64,000 nucleotides of DNA from the NCBI GenBank assembly GCA_016235425.1, contig JACRLC010000088.1, positions 62,001-126,000 of the forward strand, given 5' to 3'. This document shows, piece after piece, positions 1 through 8,237 of the stretch (its first letter is position 1; every line of letters begins with the position of its first letter). The notes under the pieces are model-generated. The model was not told the DNA's origin. It saw nothing but the letters and a program-made list of their open reading frames with translations, and searched no databases. The translations under genes were made by a program, and so were the position numbers. The stretch is from Chloroflexota bacterium. Lineage in GTDB: Bacteria; Chloroflexota; Anaerolineae; Anaerolineales; Villigracilaceae.

Positions 1-385
1 TCAAGAAGCCTCCCACACGCGTAACGCGAGGATCGTTGGTTATCTTGAAATCGGGCCATTGGAGTTCATTGAGATGCGCATATTTGGCTTTCAACTCTTC
101 CGCATTTGGAACCATGGTGCGAAATTTATACATGCCAAATCGCCGTCCCCCGCGGCCGGTTCGCGCCTGTTTAAACATGACCGGCCCACCCAGTGAGGTG
201 ACCCGGATAATCAACGCGATGACCGCCAGGGCCAACATCCAAAATGGCATTGTTAGAATAACCAGAATCAAATCTGTGGCACGCTTGACGCGTAAATACG
301 CCTGACCTGTGAGAAGTCGTTTCCGCGGATCGAATTTTCTTATCCAGATTTCGTCCTTGTTGTAAATCGATTCCAGGCTAGCCAC
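1..385 (-). CDS. bacterial sugar transferase (WcaJ/RfbP-type), 5' part only
   Basis: Partial gene running off the left edge; 128 residues are visible. The GTG start at 385-383 follows an AGGAG-like site about 11 bases upstream, and an in-frame TGA lies just before it. Residues 34-62 hold KRATDLI followed by a long hydrophobic segment, then GGPVMFKQARTG (67-78), FGMYKFRTM (83-91) and NDPRVTRVGGFL at the cut end. This is the start of the polyprenyl-phosphate hexose-1-phosphate transferase fold (PF02397), which begins exopolysaccharide or O-antigen synthesis at the inner membrane. The catalytic C-terminal part lies outside the window. It follows the GGDEF-like gene by 28 bases on the same strand and is probably cotranscribed with it. 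Confidence 0.85.
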   Translation of the reverse strand, partial: MASLESIYNKDEIWIRKFDPRKRLLTGQAYLRVKRATDLILVILTMPFWMLALAVIALIIRVTSLGGPVMFKQARTGRGGRRFGMYKFRTMVPNAEELKAKYAHLNELQWPDFKITNDPRVTRVGGFL

Positions 386-413
386 AAATATGATCTCTCC
401 TGCTCTTCATTAT

Positions 414-1259
414 CTATACTTTATCCACCAGCGCGGCCTCATTTAGAGCGGCAACCATGGACTTTTCAAGACGCTCCCGGGCTTTATACACCAAATCGTC
501 AAAGGTCAATGCTTCATCTGGAAAAGCCGCCGCCCCCCATTTGATCATGACCCCCATTTCCAGGGAAACGGCCTTCTGAATTCTTTCAGCCAGATACGTT
601 GAGTTCTGATAATCCGTTTCAGGACACAAAATAATAAAATGCCCTGTACGATCACGTATGACCAGGTCGGTTTGCCTGGCATATTCGTTGATGATCTGCC
701 CCATCTTGGCAAACGCGAATCTCTTGAGCAGATCACGCTCCACGATCTCATATTGCTTCAACTGTTTCTTCTCGCGCTCATGCTCAAACTGCAACACCAA
801 TGCACTCAGCGGCCGGTGATATCGTCGGCTCCGCGTTAATTCCGCGTCCACTTTATCGCGTGCCGAATCCATATCAAATGTCCTGTTCGGGAAAGCGCCA
901 ATCGACAACCCTTCCACGAACGAATCGATTTGGCCGATCTGTTTCCCAACGTAATACGAGAGACCTGCAGATATTTCCACAAGCAAAAATTGGATGATGA
1001 TGACTTGAATATCTCTCGCTTCGACGCGAAAATAAAAATACCATACAAACAAATAAACAACAGCCCAGAGGCCGACATAAACATTTATGGACATTAGAAA
1101 TGGCAAAAAGACCCCCAATAAAGCCGCCAGGGTGAGCATGACAAAAAATGCCGGGGAAAAATTCAATACCCTCTCTTGAAACACCTCGATATTAGATATA
1201 CCCAATACAAGGATCAAAAAAACAATAAATAAAAATGCGGAGTTTCTCAGGTCAGTCAT
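414..1259 (-). CDS. membrane protein with degenerate GGDEF-like domain
   Basis: 281 residues. The first 110 or so contain several hydrophobic segments (about 7-25, 36-58, 62-80, 84-105). The C-terminal 150 residues follow the GGDEF diguanylate cyclase pattern: a D-x-L-T-R-S-RRYHRP-L segment, R-Q-T-D-L-V-I-R, and a late LxP-like CPETD. The signature GGDEF loop itself reads RTGHF, lacking the second Gly and the Asp/Glu pair. Diguanylate cyclase activity is therefore unlikely; a regulatory or GTP/c-di-GMP sensing role is inference. It lies directly upstream of the sugar transferase, which suggests a role in surface polysaccharide control. It is divergent from the glutaredoxin-thioredoxin reductase gene. 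Confidence 0.65.
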   Translation of the reverse strand: MTDLRNSAFLFIVFLILVLGISNIEVFQERVLNFSPAFFVMLTLAALLGVFLPFLMSINVYVGLWAVVYLFVWYFYFRVEARDIQVIIIQFLLVEISAGLSYYVGKQIGQIDSFVEGLSIGAFPNRTFDMDSARDKVDAELTRSRRYHRPLSALVLQFEHEREKKQLKQYEIVERDLLKRFAFAKMGQIINEYARQTDLVIRDRTGHFIILCPETDYQNSTYLAERIQKAVSLEMGVMIKWGAAAFPDEALTFDDLVYKARERLEKSMVAALNEAALVDKV

Positions 1260-1571
1260 GTAACTGCTCTTCGATATTTGATTAGCTTACTGAAAAATGG
1301 ATTTAGGTATGCATGAGCAAATGTTCTACCTTAAATTATTAATGTATTTATTCTAACTTAAATGGCAGATAATTGGTATATCCAAATTTGGAGAGAACTA
1401 GTCATATTATACTATACGAACGAAAGATTTGTTATGCTGTGCGATATTATAGTGCAGGCTCCCTTAAAACGGAACTTTTTGACGCTTCGATGAAATTGTC
1501 ATTACAATCCATTTCAAAAACTTGCGAGTAAGAGACTCCCAAAGTATTTCATCTATCAAGCGGAGGTAAAC
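1260..1571. other. divergent intergenic region
   Basis: About 310 bases, AT-rich, between the GGDEF-like gene (minus) and the thioredoxin reductase fusion (plus). It holds the plus-strand promoter annotated separately. I see no RNA gene or coding frame in it. A minus-strand promoter for the GGDEF-like gene must also be here, but no clear -35/-10 pair stands out. Confidence 0.6.
1479..1508 (+). promoter_or_regulatory. sigma-70-type promoter for the Grx-TrxR gene
   Basis: TTGACG at 1479-1484, an 18-base spacer, then TACAAT at 1503-1508. The predicted RNA start near 1515 gives a leader of about 57 bases before the ATG at 1572, which is preceded by the strong ribosome site GGAGG at 1562-1566. 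Confidence 0.7.
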
Positions 1572-2783
1572 ATGACTGGATCAAAAGCACTTTTTTCCCT
1601 TAAACCATCCGCCATCACTGTCTACGGCGCGACCTGGTGCCCGGACTGCAAACGCGCCAAGAAATTCTTCGGCGAACACCGCGTTCAATACGAGAACGTG
1701 GATATTGATGAATCCCCCGAAGCCGTCTCCTTCGTGGAAAAAATCAATAACGGACTTCGCATCATCCCAACCATCATCTTTCCCGATGGACAAATTCTGG
1801 TCGAACCATCCAATGCCCAAATGGCGGAGAAACTCGGCCTGCAAACCAAGGCCGACCGCGAATACTACGATGTGATTATCGTTGGCGGCGGCCCCGCAGG
1901 ATTGACAGCCGCCCTCTACCTTGCCCGCGAAGGACTGGATACCCTCGTCATCGAAAAGGCTGGATTGGGCGGGCAGGCCGGCATTACACAAACACTCGAT
2001 AACTTCCCCGGTTTCGATGAGGGCATCTCAGGCGCTGACTTTGCCGAACGGCTTGGCCGCCAGGCCCGCAAATTCGGAGTGGAAATTTTGCAGGCGCAGG
2101 AAGCGGCCGAAATCGAACGTGAAGGCCAATACGTTTGCGTAACAACTTCTTCAAACCACCAAATCGGTGCAAAGGCTTTGTTGCTCGCGAGCGGCGCGCG
2201 CTACCGCAGGCTTGACGTTCCCGGTGAAGATGAATTGATTGGCATCAACGTCCATTTTTGCGCCACATGTGATGGGGCATTCTACAAAGGCAGGAAAGTT
2301 CTTGTTATCGGCGGAGGCAACAGCGGATTTGAAGAAGGCCTGTTCCTGACCAAATTTGCCACGCAGGTGGATATTCTCGTCAATGGCGCTCAACCGAAGG
2401 CCAGCAAAATCCTTCAGGATAAAGTCGCGGAAAAAGAGAACATGCACGTGATTCTCAACCACGCGGTGAAGGAATTAAAAGGCAAAAACAAATTGGAGAA
2501 CATCCTCGTCGAAGACCGCGCTACGGGCGGGCAGAAATCGCTCAATTATGATGGCGTGTTTATTTTCATCGGTGTCACGCCGAACAACGACCTGCTCAAA
2601 AATAAAGTGGAACTCGGCCCAGGCGGTTTCATCAAAACCGATTACATGATGACCAGCATCCCAGGCATATTCGCCGCAGGCGACGTGCGCGCAGGCTCCA
2701 CCAAACAAGCCGCCTCAGCCACCGGAGAAGGCGCAACCGCCGCGCTCGCAATCCGCGAATATCTCAAATCGCTTGGGGAATAG
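1572..2783 (+). CDS. glutaredoxin-like domain fused to thioredoxin reductase
   Basis: 403 residues. Residues 1-90 are a mycoredoxin/glutaredoxin-like domain with CPDC at 23-26 and the TIIFPDG cis-Pro region near 67-73. From about 97 the protein is a complete thioredoxin reductase: FAD-binding GGGPAG at 105-110, redox CATC at 230-233, NADPH-binding GGGNSG near 252 and a C-terminal G-x-x-AAGD segment. It probably passes electrons from NADPH through FAD and the CATC disulfide to its own tethered CPDC domain, and perhaps to the free glutaredoxin encoded 176 bases downstream. Ordinary thioredoxin reductases are about 310 residues, so the extra domain is a genuine fusion. Confidence 0.9.
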   Translation: MTGSKALFSLKPSAITVYGATWCPDCKRAKKFFGEHRVQYENVDIDESPEAVSFVEKINNGLRIIPTIIFPDGQILVEPSNAQMAEKLGLQTKADREYYDVIIVGGGPAGLTAALYLAREGLDTLVIEKAGLGGQAGITQTLDNFPGFDEGISGADFAERLGRQARKFGVEILQAQEAAEIEREGQYVCVTTSSNHQIGAKALLLASGARYRRLDVPGEDELIGINVHFCATCDGAFYKGRKVLVIGGGNSGFEEGLFLTKFATQVDILVNGAQPKASKILQDKVAEKENMHVILNHAVKELKGKNKLENILVEDRATGGQKSLNYDGVFIFIGVTPNNDLLKNKVELGPGGFIKTDYMMTSIPGIFAAGDVRAGSTKQAASATGEGATAALAIREYLKSLGE

Positions 2784-2790
2784 ATATTAC

Positions 2791-2911
2791 ATGTCATTGC
2801 GAGGCGGCGCACTTCCGCCGAAGCAATCCCCTGTTAAACGGAAACTCTCCTCGATAAATTTTTTCTGCTAAACGGGAGATTGCTTCGCCAACGTACGGCT
2901 CGCAATGACAT
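2791..2911. repeat. MITE-like palindromic repeat, copy 1
   Basis: 121-base element bounded by inverted ends ATGTCATTGCGAG and its complement, with inner GAAGCAATC/GATTGCTTC inverted segments. Three longer relatives lie at 6447-6675, 15007-15189 and 34111-34258. It contains no coding frame. Confidence 0.8.
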
Positions 2912-2959
2912 AATTCTTTTGGCTTATAATCAAAACATACCAGTAAATCGGGAGGGCTT

Positions 2960-3232
2960 ATGACAGCCAGCAATCTCTACACGCGCCAGCCGACGGAAAT
3001 CGTCATGTATTCTGTGGATTGGTGTCCTGATTGCAAACGCGCAAAATTTTTCTTCAAGCGCAACAACATCAACGTCGTCGAGGTCAACGTGGACAACGAC
3101 GAGCAAGGCGCGGCGTTTGTGCGTGAAATCAACTCGGGTACGCGCTCCGTCCCAACCATCATCTTCCCCGACGGCTCCATCATGGTCGAACCGTCCACCG
3201 AGGAACTCGCGGAGAAATTCTCAAAATCATAA
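2960..3232 (+). CDS. glutaredoxin / mycoredoxin-like protein
   Basis: 90 residues: a single thioredoxin-fold glutaredoxin domain with active-site CPDC at 22-25 and a TIIFPDG segment near the cis-proline. It resembles the N-terminal domain of the preceding reductase fusion (shared WCPDCKRAK and PTIIFPDG), so the two are probably paralogues. It likely acts as a cytoplasmic dithiol carrier reduced by that reductase (inference). GGGAGGG is the ribosome site. The stop codon overlaps the next start in TAATG, so it is translationally coupled to the FAD oxidoreductase. Confidence 0.88.
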   Translation: MTASNLYTRQPTEIVMYSVDWCPDCKRAKFFFKRNNINVVEVNVDNDEQGAAFVREINSGTRSVPTIIFPDGSIMVEPSTEELAEKFSKS

Positions 3233-4587
3233 TGACTCGCTCATTCGACGCCATCATCTGCGGCGCGGGCATCACAGGCGTTGCCGCCGCGCATTACCTC
3301 GCCAAGGCAGGCCTCACCAAAATCCTGCTCCTCGACGAGCGCCCGCCCCTCTCTTTCACCAGCGACCGTTCCACCGAATGTTATCGAAACTGGTGGCCCG
3401 ATCCTGTGATGCTGGCGTTGATGAATCGCTCGATAGATTTGATGGAAGACCTTGCCAACGAATCTGGAAATGTCTTCCGAATGAACAGACGCGGCTACCT
3501 GTACATCACCGCTGAAGAATCAAAAATCCCTGCGCTCATAGAACGCTCCAAACGGACCTCGAACCTGGGCGCGGGACAATTGAGAGTCCACACCGCTGAC
3601 AGTTCATCTTACCAACCCGCCCACCCGGAGGGATTCGCAAACCAGCCCACAGGCGCGGACTTATTTCTCGGTTCAGAGATAATTCAAAAGCATTTTCCTT
3701 ATGTCAGCAATCGCGCCGCGGCCGCGCTGCACGTCCGCCGCGCAGGTTGGTTGAGCGCCCAACAGCTTGGCATGTACCTCCTCGAAACGGCGCGCAGGTT
3801 CGGGGTCAGGTTTGAGTCCGAGCGGGTAACAGAAGTGGATGTGGCGAATGGCCGTGTAAACGGAGTCAGGCTGAGGTCGGGAGAGTTCATCAATTCCCCC
3901 ATCTTCATCGCCGCGCCGGGGCCATTTCTCAAAGAGGTGGGAGGGATGCTCGGCCTGGACTTGCCCGTTTTCACTGAACTGCATCTCAGGGCCGCAATAA
4001 AAGATTCGCTTGGCGTGGTGGCGCGTGACGCGCCGCTTTTGATTTGGGATGACGCGCAAACCCTGCCGTGGGAAAAGGATGAACGAGAGGTGTTGGCCGC
4101 AGACCCCGAAGCGCACTGGCTGACAGAGACGTTTCCCGCGGGCGTGCATACGCGGCCGGAAGGCGCAGGTGAAAGCCAGATGATTTTGATATTGTGGGAT
4201 TTCAAAACAAGAGCGGTTGACCCGCTTTGGCCGCCGACATTCGATGAGCAGTACCCCGAAATCGCCCTGCGCGGACTCGCTACGATGTTGCCGCGCATGA
4301 AAGAGTATTTCACAAAAATGCCGCGCCCCCAACTCGACGGCGGATGCTACACGCGGACGCTCGAGAATCGTCCGTTGATTGGGCCAATGGGCGTGGACGG
4401 CGCTTACATCATCGGCGCGGTTTCGGGCTATGGGATTATGTCCGCCTGTGGCGCGGGTGATCTGCTCGCCGCACACATCATAGGAAAAAGCCTGCCAGCG
4501 TATGCGCCGACGTTTGAGCTGGCACGATACAAGAGTGCGGAATATTTGAGAGAAATAGAAGCAATGGGTGATACTGGGCAACTATAG
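3232..4587 (+). CDS. FAD-dependent oxidoreductase (DAO / sarcosine oxidase beta-like)
   Basis: 451 residues. The N-terminus has a dinucleotide-binding GAGITG at 11-16, followed by an acidic residue ending the second beta strand (LLLDE). The C-terminus carries GPMGVDGAYIIGAVSGYGIMSACGAG, typical of the DAO family (PF01266). Such enzymes oxidise secondary amines or amino acids with FAD; the substrate here cannot be read from sequence. It overlaps the glutaredoxin gene by one base. The two amine-type cysteine positions that hold covalent FAD in some relatives are not evident. The neighbourhood suggests a redox-linked role. Confidence 0.8.
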   Translation: MTRSFDAIICGAGITGVAAAHYLAKAGLTKILLLDERPPLSFTSDRSTECYRNWWPDPVMLALMNRSIDLMEDLANESGNVFRMNRRGYLYITAEESKIPALIERSKRTSNLGAGQLRVHTADSSSYQPAHPEGFANQPTGADLFLGSEIIQKHFPYVSNRAAAALHVRRAGWLSAQQLGMYLLETARRFGVRFESERVTEVDVANGRVNGVRLRSGEFINSPIFIAAPGPFLKEVGGMLGLDLPVFTELHLRAAIKDSLGVVARDAPLLIWDDAQTLPWEKDEREVLAADPEAHWLTETFPAGVHTRPEGAGESQMILILWDFKTRAVDPLWPPTFDEQYPEIALRGLATMLPRMKEYFTKMPRPQLDGGCYTRTLENRPLIGPMGVDGAYIIGAVSGYGIMSACGAGDLLAAHIIGKSLPAYAPTFELARYKSAEYLREIEAMGDTGQL

Positions 4588-4593
4588 CCCGTG

Positions 4594-4599
4594 TATAAT
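4594..4599 (+). promoter_or_regulatory. -10 box directly before a start codon (leaderless promoter)
   Basis: TATAAT is followed by six bases and then the ATG at 4606, so transcription would begin at or next to the start codon. No convincing -35 box is seen, and no Shine-Dalgarno sequence lies before the ATG. Confidence 0.5.
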
Positions 4600-4605
4600 G
4601 AAGCC

Positions 4606-5286
4606 ATGAAAAAGGCAGTCATCTTTTTGGCTTGCGCTTTTGTGCTCACTTCCTGCGACCTGTGGACTGTCCAGCCGCAACCGTTCCCCGTGTGGACGCC
4701 GATTCCATCGCGGACGCCCGGGGTGGTGACGCCGACGCCGATTATCATCACATCCACGCCGTTCAACACACTGACAGCCACCAACACCCCCGAAATCATA
4801 ATCGTCACTCCCATCACCGCAACAACCGCGCCGACAGATACTCCCACGCCCACTGCCACCATCGCCACAGACACGCCTTCGCCGACATTTACTCCGCTCC
4901 CTGTTCAAGCCGTGGACGTGGAAATTCTCGGTTGCAACACCAGCATTGACATCACCCACGGCATGGGCGAAGTGACAAACGCCTACATCACGGTCAAAAA
5001 CACGGGGACGGTTGACCTTCCCAACACATGCTCCCTGCTCCGCGCCATTGACGAAGACCGCGAACACCCCGATAAAAAGAAATGCGTGGACAATCTCCCC
5101 GCGCAATATCAAGTAAATTTGAAATTAACGGTTGATTCGCAGTATCAGGTGGATACGATTATCCAGGTAGACACGACATCCAACGGCATTATTCTGTTGC
5201 GCCTGGACAAGCAATCCTGCAAAGACATCGGTCTCTTCGGCGGTGCGCCGTCGGATGTGGGTGTGGTGAAGCCGATTGAGGAGTAA
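4606..5286 (+). CDS. Thr/Pro-rich lipoprotein of unknown function
   Basis: 226 residues. A signal peptide ends in the lipobox LTSC with Cys17. A long Thr/Pro/Ser-rich linker runs from about 20 to 105, followed by a compact domain of about 120 residues containing four cysteines, probably a beta-sandwich outside the membrane. The C-terminal domain speaks of tethered extracytoplasmic binding, but I do not recognise a named family. ATG at 4606 is chosen over an in-frame GTG at 4591 because the -10 box overlaps the codons in between and the signal peptide begins here. It converges on the histidine kinase gene, 13 bases away. Confidence 0.75.
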   Translation: MKKAVIFLACAFVLTSCDLWTVQPQPFPVWTPIPSRTPGVVTPTPIIITSTPFNTLTATNTPEIIIVTPITATTAPTDTPTPTATIATDTPSPTFTPLPVQAVDVEILGCNTSIDITHGMGEVTNAYITVKNTGTVDLPNTCSLLRAIDEDREHPDKKKCVDNLPAQYQVNLKLTVDSQYQVDTIIQVDTTSNGIILLRLDKQSCKDIGLFGGAPSDVGVVKPIEE

Positions 5287-5299
5287 TTTTTGCATAGTT

Positions 5300-6436
5300 C
5301 TATTTTGCCAGCGGCAATGTAAAAATAAACGTACTACCCTTTCCATCCCCTTCGCTCTCTGCCCAAATTTTTCCTCCGTGCGCTTCGACCAGGTGCTTTG
5401 CGATTGTCAATCCAATGCCTGAGCCGCCGCGGGCGCGGGAGCGGGATTTGTCCACGCGGTAGAAGCGGTCGAAGATGTGCGGGAGGTGTTCGGGGGGAAT
5501 GCCAACGCCCGTGTCCCTGACGGAGAAGCGCACTTCGTTGCCTGTCGCTTCAACGGAGATGGTGACTTGTCCGTTTGCGGGGGTGTATTGCAGGGCATTG
5601 CCCACCAGGTTGGTCAGAACCTGGACGATGCGGTCTTCGTCAGCGTGGAGAATGACTGGGTGGGCTGACAGGTTCGAGGTCAGAGTGACGCGTTTGCCTT
5701 CGAACTGGAACTGCATTCGTTTGGTGACTGTTTGAATAATAGCGGAAGCGTCCAGGTCGCGGAAGTCCAGTTGATAGGCGCGAGACTCGACGCGGCTCAA
5801 CTCCTGCAAGTCGTCCACGAGGCGGCTGAGGCGTTCAGCTTCGGCGTGGATTTGCTGGTAGGTTTCGTCGTTCGCAGGAAGGATGCCATCCATGAGGCCT
5901 TCGGCAGACCCTTTGATGGCGGTCAGCGGCGTGCGCAGTTCGTGCGTGACATCGCCGATGAGACGGCGGCGCATGGTCTCGACCTGCTCGAGTTGCTCGG
6001 CCATTTGATTGAAGCGACCCGCAAGCAGGCCAAGTTCGTCCGTACCGCGCGTTTGCACACGTTCATCGTAATGACCCTCGGCAATGCGCTGGCTGGCGGC
6101 CGCCATGTCACGCATGGGAGCAATGATGTTGCGGCTGAAAACAAGACTCACAACCATCGCAACGAAAGACGCGGCAATCACAGCAATCACCAACGACTCG
6201 TTGAACGAAGCCTGAAAGTTTCGATAGAAATCGGACATCATTCCACCACCCTGGCCTTGTCCCTGCCCCATTCCCATTCCCACGCCAATCTGTTCTTCCA
6301 TAAATGACAGGTGCCGCGCAAAAGCACGCGGCGTTGTGAACTTGGTTGTGATTCCAATTACTGCCATGCCAACGAGAATCACAGCAAGATAGGAGACAAA
6401 AAGTTTTAGTCCGAGACGGGAACGAATGTAGTTCAT
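5300..6436 (-). CDS. sensor histidine kinase (BaeS-like) with Met/Gly/Gln-rich sensor loop
   Basis: 378 residues. Transmembrane segments lie at about 11-31 and 80-100 and bracket a short extracytoplasmic loop containing a striking Gly/Met/Gln run at 51-67. Then come a HAMP domain (about 101-155), the HisKA H-box GDVTHELRTPL with phospho-acceptor His165, and a HATPase domain with N-box NLVGNALQY, DTGVGIP and the GGSGIGLTIAK G2 box. The ATG at 6436 has an AGAGG site; a longer in-frame start would read through a dispersed repeat. Its partner response regulator is upstream on the same strand. The Met-rich loop could sense a metal such as copper, which is inference. Confidence 0.9.
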   Translation of the reverse strand: MNYIRSRLGLKLFVSYLAVILVGMAVIGITTKFTTPRAFARHLSFMEEQIGVGMGMGQGQGQGGGMMSDFYRNFQASFNESLVIAVIAASFVAMVVSLVFSRNIIAPMRDMAAASQRIAEGHYDERVQTRGTDELGLLAGRFNQMAEQLEQVETMRRRLIGDVTHELRTPLTAIKGSAEGLMDGILPANDETYQQIHAEAERLSRLVDDLQELSRVESRAYQLDFRDLDASAIIQTVTKRMQFQFEGKRVTLTSNLSAHPVILHADEDRIVQVLTNLVGNALQYTPANGQVTISVEATGNEVRFSVRDTGVGIPPEHLPHIFDRFYRVDKSRSRARGGSGIGLTIAKHLVEAHGGKIWAESEGDGKGSTFIFTLPLAK

Positions 6437-6446
6437 AAATACCTCT

Positions 6447-6675
6447 ATGTCATTGCGAGCGAAGCGAAGCAATCTCCTGTTAAACAAGAAAATCTTGCCG
6501 GGAGTCTATTCGCTTATCGGGGATTGCTTCGTCGGGAAGCGACGCCCTAAGCTTATCGAAGGGAACACCCTCCTCGGAATCCCGCCATACTTCCCTGCAC
6601 CGAACGCCCCGCACCTTTCATCTCCGATCCAACGAAGGTGCGGGGACGCAGGACGGTGTGGCGTGGCAATGACAT
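6447..6675. repeat. MITE-like palindromic repeat, copy 2
   Basis: 229 bases with ATGTCATTGCGAG at the left and CAATGACAT at the right. It contains an inner palindrome around CCCCGCACCTT...AAGGTGCGGGG (about 6608-6645) that is shared with copies 3 and 4. It fills the space between the response regulator stop (6677) and the Shine-Dalgarno site of the kinase. Confidence 0.8.
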
Positions 6676-6676
6676 G

Positions 6677-7360
6677 CTAAAGCGGCTCATCATCGAAACG
6701 ATAACCGACGCCGCGCACGGTGGTAATCAATTCATCATTTCCAAGTTTCTGCCGCACGTGGCCGAGATGCACATCCACCACGCGCATTTCGCCGTAATAC
6801 GTGCCGCCCCAAACTTTTTCGAGCAACTGCTCGCGCGTCAGCACACGTCCGCGATTTTCAGCAAGCGACTTCAACAAATCAAATTCGATGGCCGTCAACT
6901 CGATGGGATTATCGTCCACCGTGACCTGACGCGCACCCACATCAATTCGCACATGACGAAAGGACAGTACGCCTCCATCCGCCCCCGAACCTGCTCCCGT
7001 TTGCAGACGTCTCACCGCCGCCTTGACCCTCGCCACCAACTCGCGCGGACTAAACGGCTTCGTCACATAATCATCCGCGCCGACGGACAGCCCGACGATT
7101 TTATCGGTCTCTTCGGTGCGAGCCGTCAGCAGGATGACGTACATTTCGGATTCGCGGCGCAGGCGCGAGAGCAATTCCAGCCCGTCCATGCCAGGGAGCA
7201 TGACATCAAGGATGAGCAAATCGGGCTTGTACGCTCGTGCGGCTTTGAGACCAGACGGGCCGTCGGTCGCGGTAAACACCTCATAGCCTTCAGGCTTGAG
7301 ATACGCGCCGACCAGATTCACGATTGAAGGTTCGTCGTCAACAACAAGGATTTTTGTCAT
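6677..7360 (-). CDS. OmpR/PhoB-family response regulator
   Basis: 227 residues. A receiver domain has the acidic pair DDE at 8-10, phospho-acceptor Asp52 (LLILDVMLPG), a conserved Thr and Lys (TKPFSPREL), followed by a winged-helix DNA-binding domain from about 130 with LTAIEFDLLKSLAENRGRV and a GVGYRF end. It forms a two-component system with the kinase encoded just downstream and probably controls the divergent YtkA/MauG genes, which is inference from position. The start has TAAAAT six bases upstream and no ribosome site, suggesting a leaderless message. Confidence 0.93.
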   Translation of the reverse strand: MTKILVVDDEPSIVNLVGAYLKPEGYEVFTATDGPSGLKAARAYKPDLLILDVMLPGMDGLELLSRLRRESEMYVILLTARTEETDKIVGLSVGADDYVTKPFSPRELVARVKAAVRRLQTGAGSGADGGVLSFRHVRIDVGARQVTVDDNPIELTAIEFDLLKSLAENRGRVLTREQLLEKVWGGTYYGEMRVVDVHLGHVRQKLGNDELITTVRGVGYRFDDEPL

Positions 7361-7366
7361 GGGTGT

Positions 7367-7372
7367 ATTTTA
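7367..7372 (-). promoter_or_regulatory. -10 box of leaderless promoter for the response regulator
   Basis: On the minus strand TAAAAT is followed by six bases and the ATG at 7360. The -35 region is not consensus. Confidence 0.45.
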
Positions 7373-7560
7373 CCTTTATTGGCAGTGAACACCCTAAAGG
7401 TTTCCTTTGCAGGCAATCACCTGAATTCACGCAGGCTTCCCGCCATTGCAACGTTACGTTTCGCAGGAAAAACCATTAGGGTTCCTTTTGATTGTCATCT
7501 TATACAAGGGACAAAAAATCATCGTAAACCTTTTGTAAAGATTCGATAAAGAAATCAGGT

Positions 7561-7595
7561 TTTGCGTTGACGCAAATTTCTCATGCGATTAATAT
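7561..7595 (+). promoter_or_regulatory. promoter with palindromic operator for ytkA-like/mauG-like genes
   Basis: TTGACG at 7567-7572, a 17-base spacer and TAATAT at 7590-7595. A perfect inverted repeat, TTTGCG-TTGA-CGCAAA (7561-7576), covers the -35 box. The predicted start near 7602 leaves a leader of about 125 bases, carrying a dispersed repeat before the ATG at 7727. The palindrome is a candidate repressor site; the regulator is unknown. Confidence 0.7.
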
Positions 7596-7640
7596 CCCGC
7601 CACTCAGACCAACTATGTCTAATTTCCAAGTGCACCAAAC

Positions 7641-7695
7641 CATCCCGCAGGTTTTAGAAAGAAGGTCTGATTGGTAAATCCAACCTGCGGGACGT
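7641..7695. repeat. CCCGCAGGTT palindromic repeat, copy 1
   Basis: Arms TCCCGCAGGTT and AACCTGCGGGACG are separated by about 28 bases. Related copies lie at 22991-23045 and, with a CCGAAGG variant, 47818-47873. Here it lies in the presumed mRNA leader and could form a hairpin. Confidence 0.7.
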
Positions 7696-7726
7696 TCAAC
7701 ATCAAATTTCACAAGAGAGGTAATTC

Positions 7727-8233
7727 ATGAAAACCCAAACCGCCAAAACCATACTCATCGTCGCGTTGACGGCCATCATCACCGTCATCGTGTTCATCCT
7801 GCTCATGCCCATCATCGGCCCGCGCTTCATGCACCCGCTCATGTCGGGATACATGCCCATGCACGCCAACAGTGTTCCGCCAGCCAGCCTTGATATATCC
7901 ACAGTCCGTACAACCGACAACGGACTCTATCGCGTCTCGTTCACCAGTGAATTGAATCCGCTCGCCATCAACCAAATCCACACGTGGACATTGCACATCG
8001 AAACCGCCGACGGTCAGCCTGTGGAAAACGCTGAAATCACCGTGGATGGCGGGATGCCGCAACACGGTCACGGCCTGCCGACGCGTCCACAGGTCACACA
8101 AAATCTTGGAAACGGCGATTATGTCGTGGAAGGCATGAAATTCCAAATGGGCGGCTGGTGGGAAGTCAAATTCAGCATCACATCTGGCGGCAAGACCGAC
8201 ACCGTCACCTTCAACCTGATTTTGGAAGGCTAA
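7727..8233 (+). CDS. YtkA/FixH-like membrane-anchored protein
   Basis: 168 residues. One transmembrane segment (about 8-30) is followed by a Met/His-rich stretch ([17 protein letters not shown]) and an extracytoplasmic beta-sandwich domain of YtkA/FixH type with [23 protein letters not shown] and GGWWEVKF. Domains of this kind occur near copper handling and cytochrome genes in many bacteria. A GAGAGG ribosome site precedes the ATG. The stop is four bases before the di-heme peroxidase start, so the two are almost certainly an operon. The Met/His stretch could bind copper, which is inference. Confidence 0.75.
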   Translation: MKTQTAKTILIVALTAIITVIVFILLMPIIGPRFMHPLMSGYMPMHANSVPPASLDISTVRTTDNGLYRVSFTSELNPLAINQIHTWTLHIETADGQPVENAEITVDGGMPQHGHGLPTRPQVTQNLGNGDYVVEGMKFQMGGWWEVKFSITSGGKTDTVTFNLILEG

Positions 8234-8237
8234 CGTC

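Larger units (their letters stand above)
7373..7726. other. divergent intergenic region
   Basis: About 350 bases between the response regulator and the YtkA-like gene. It contains the plus promoter at 7567-7595 with an overlapping palindrome, and a CCCGCAGGTT/AACCTGCGGG repeat at 7641-7695 in the leader. Nothing coding is seen. Confidence 0.6.

Noticed and set aside
36..305. 89-residue plus-strand ORF at the left end
   Set aside because: It is antisense to the sugar transferase frame, which shows clear family motifs in the minus strand.
4428..5112. Val/Gly-rich minus-strand ORFs over the lipoprotein linker
   Set aside because: Composition reflects the complement of ACC/ACG codons in a Thr/Pro linker. 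No start signals.
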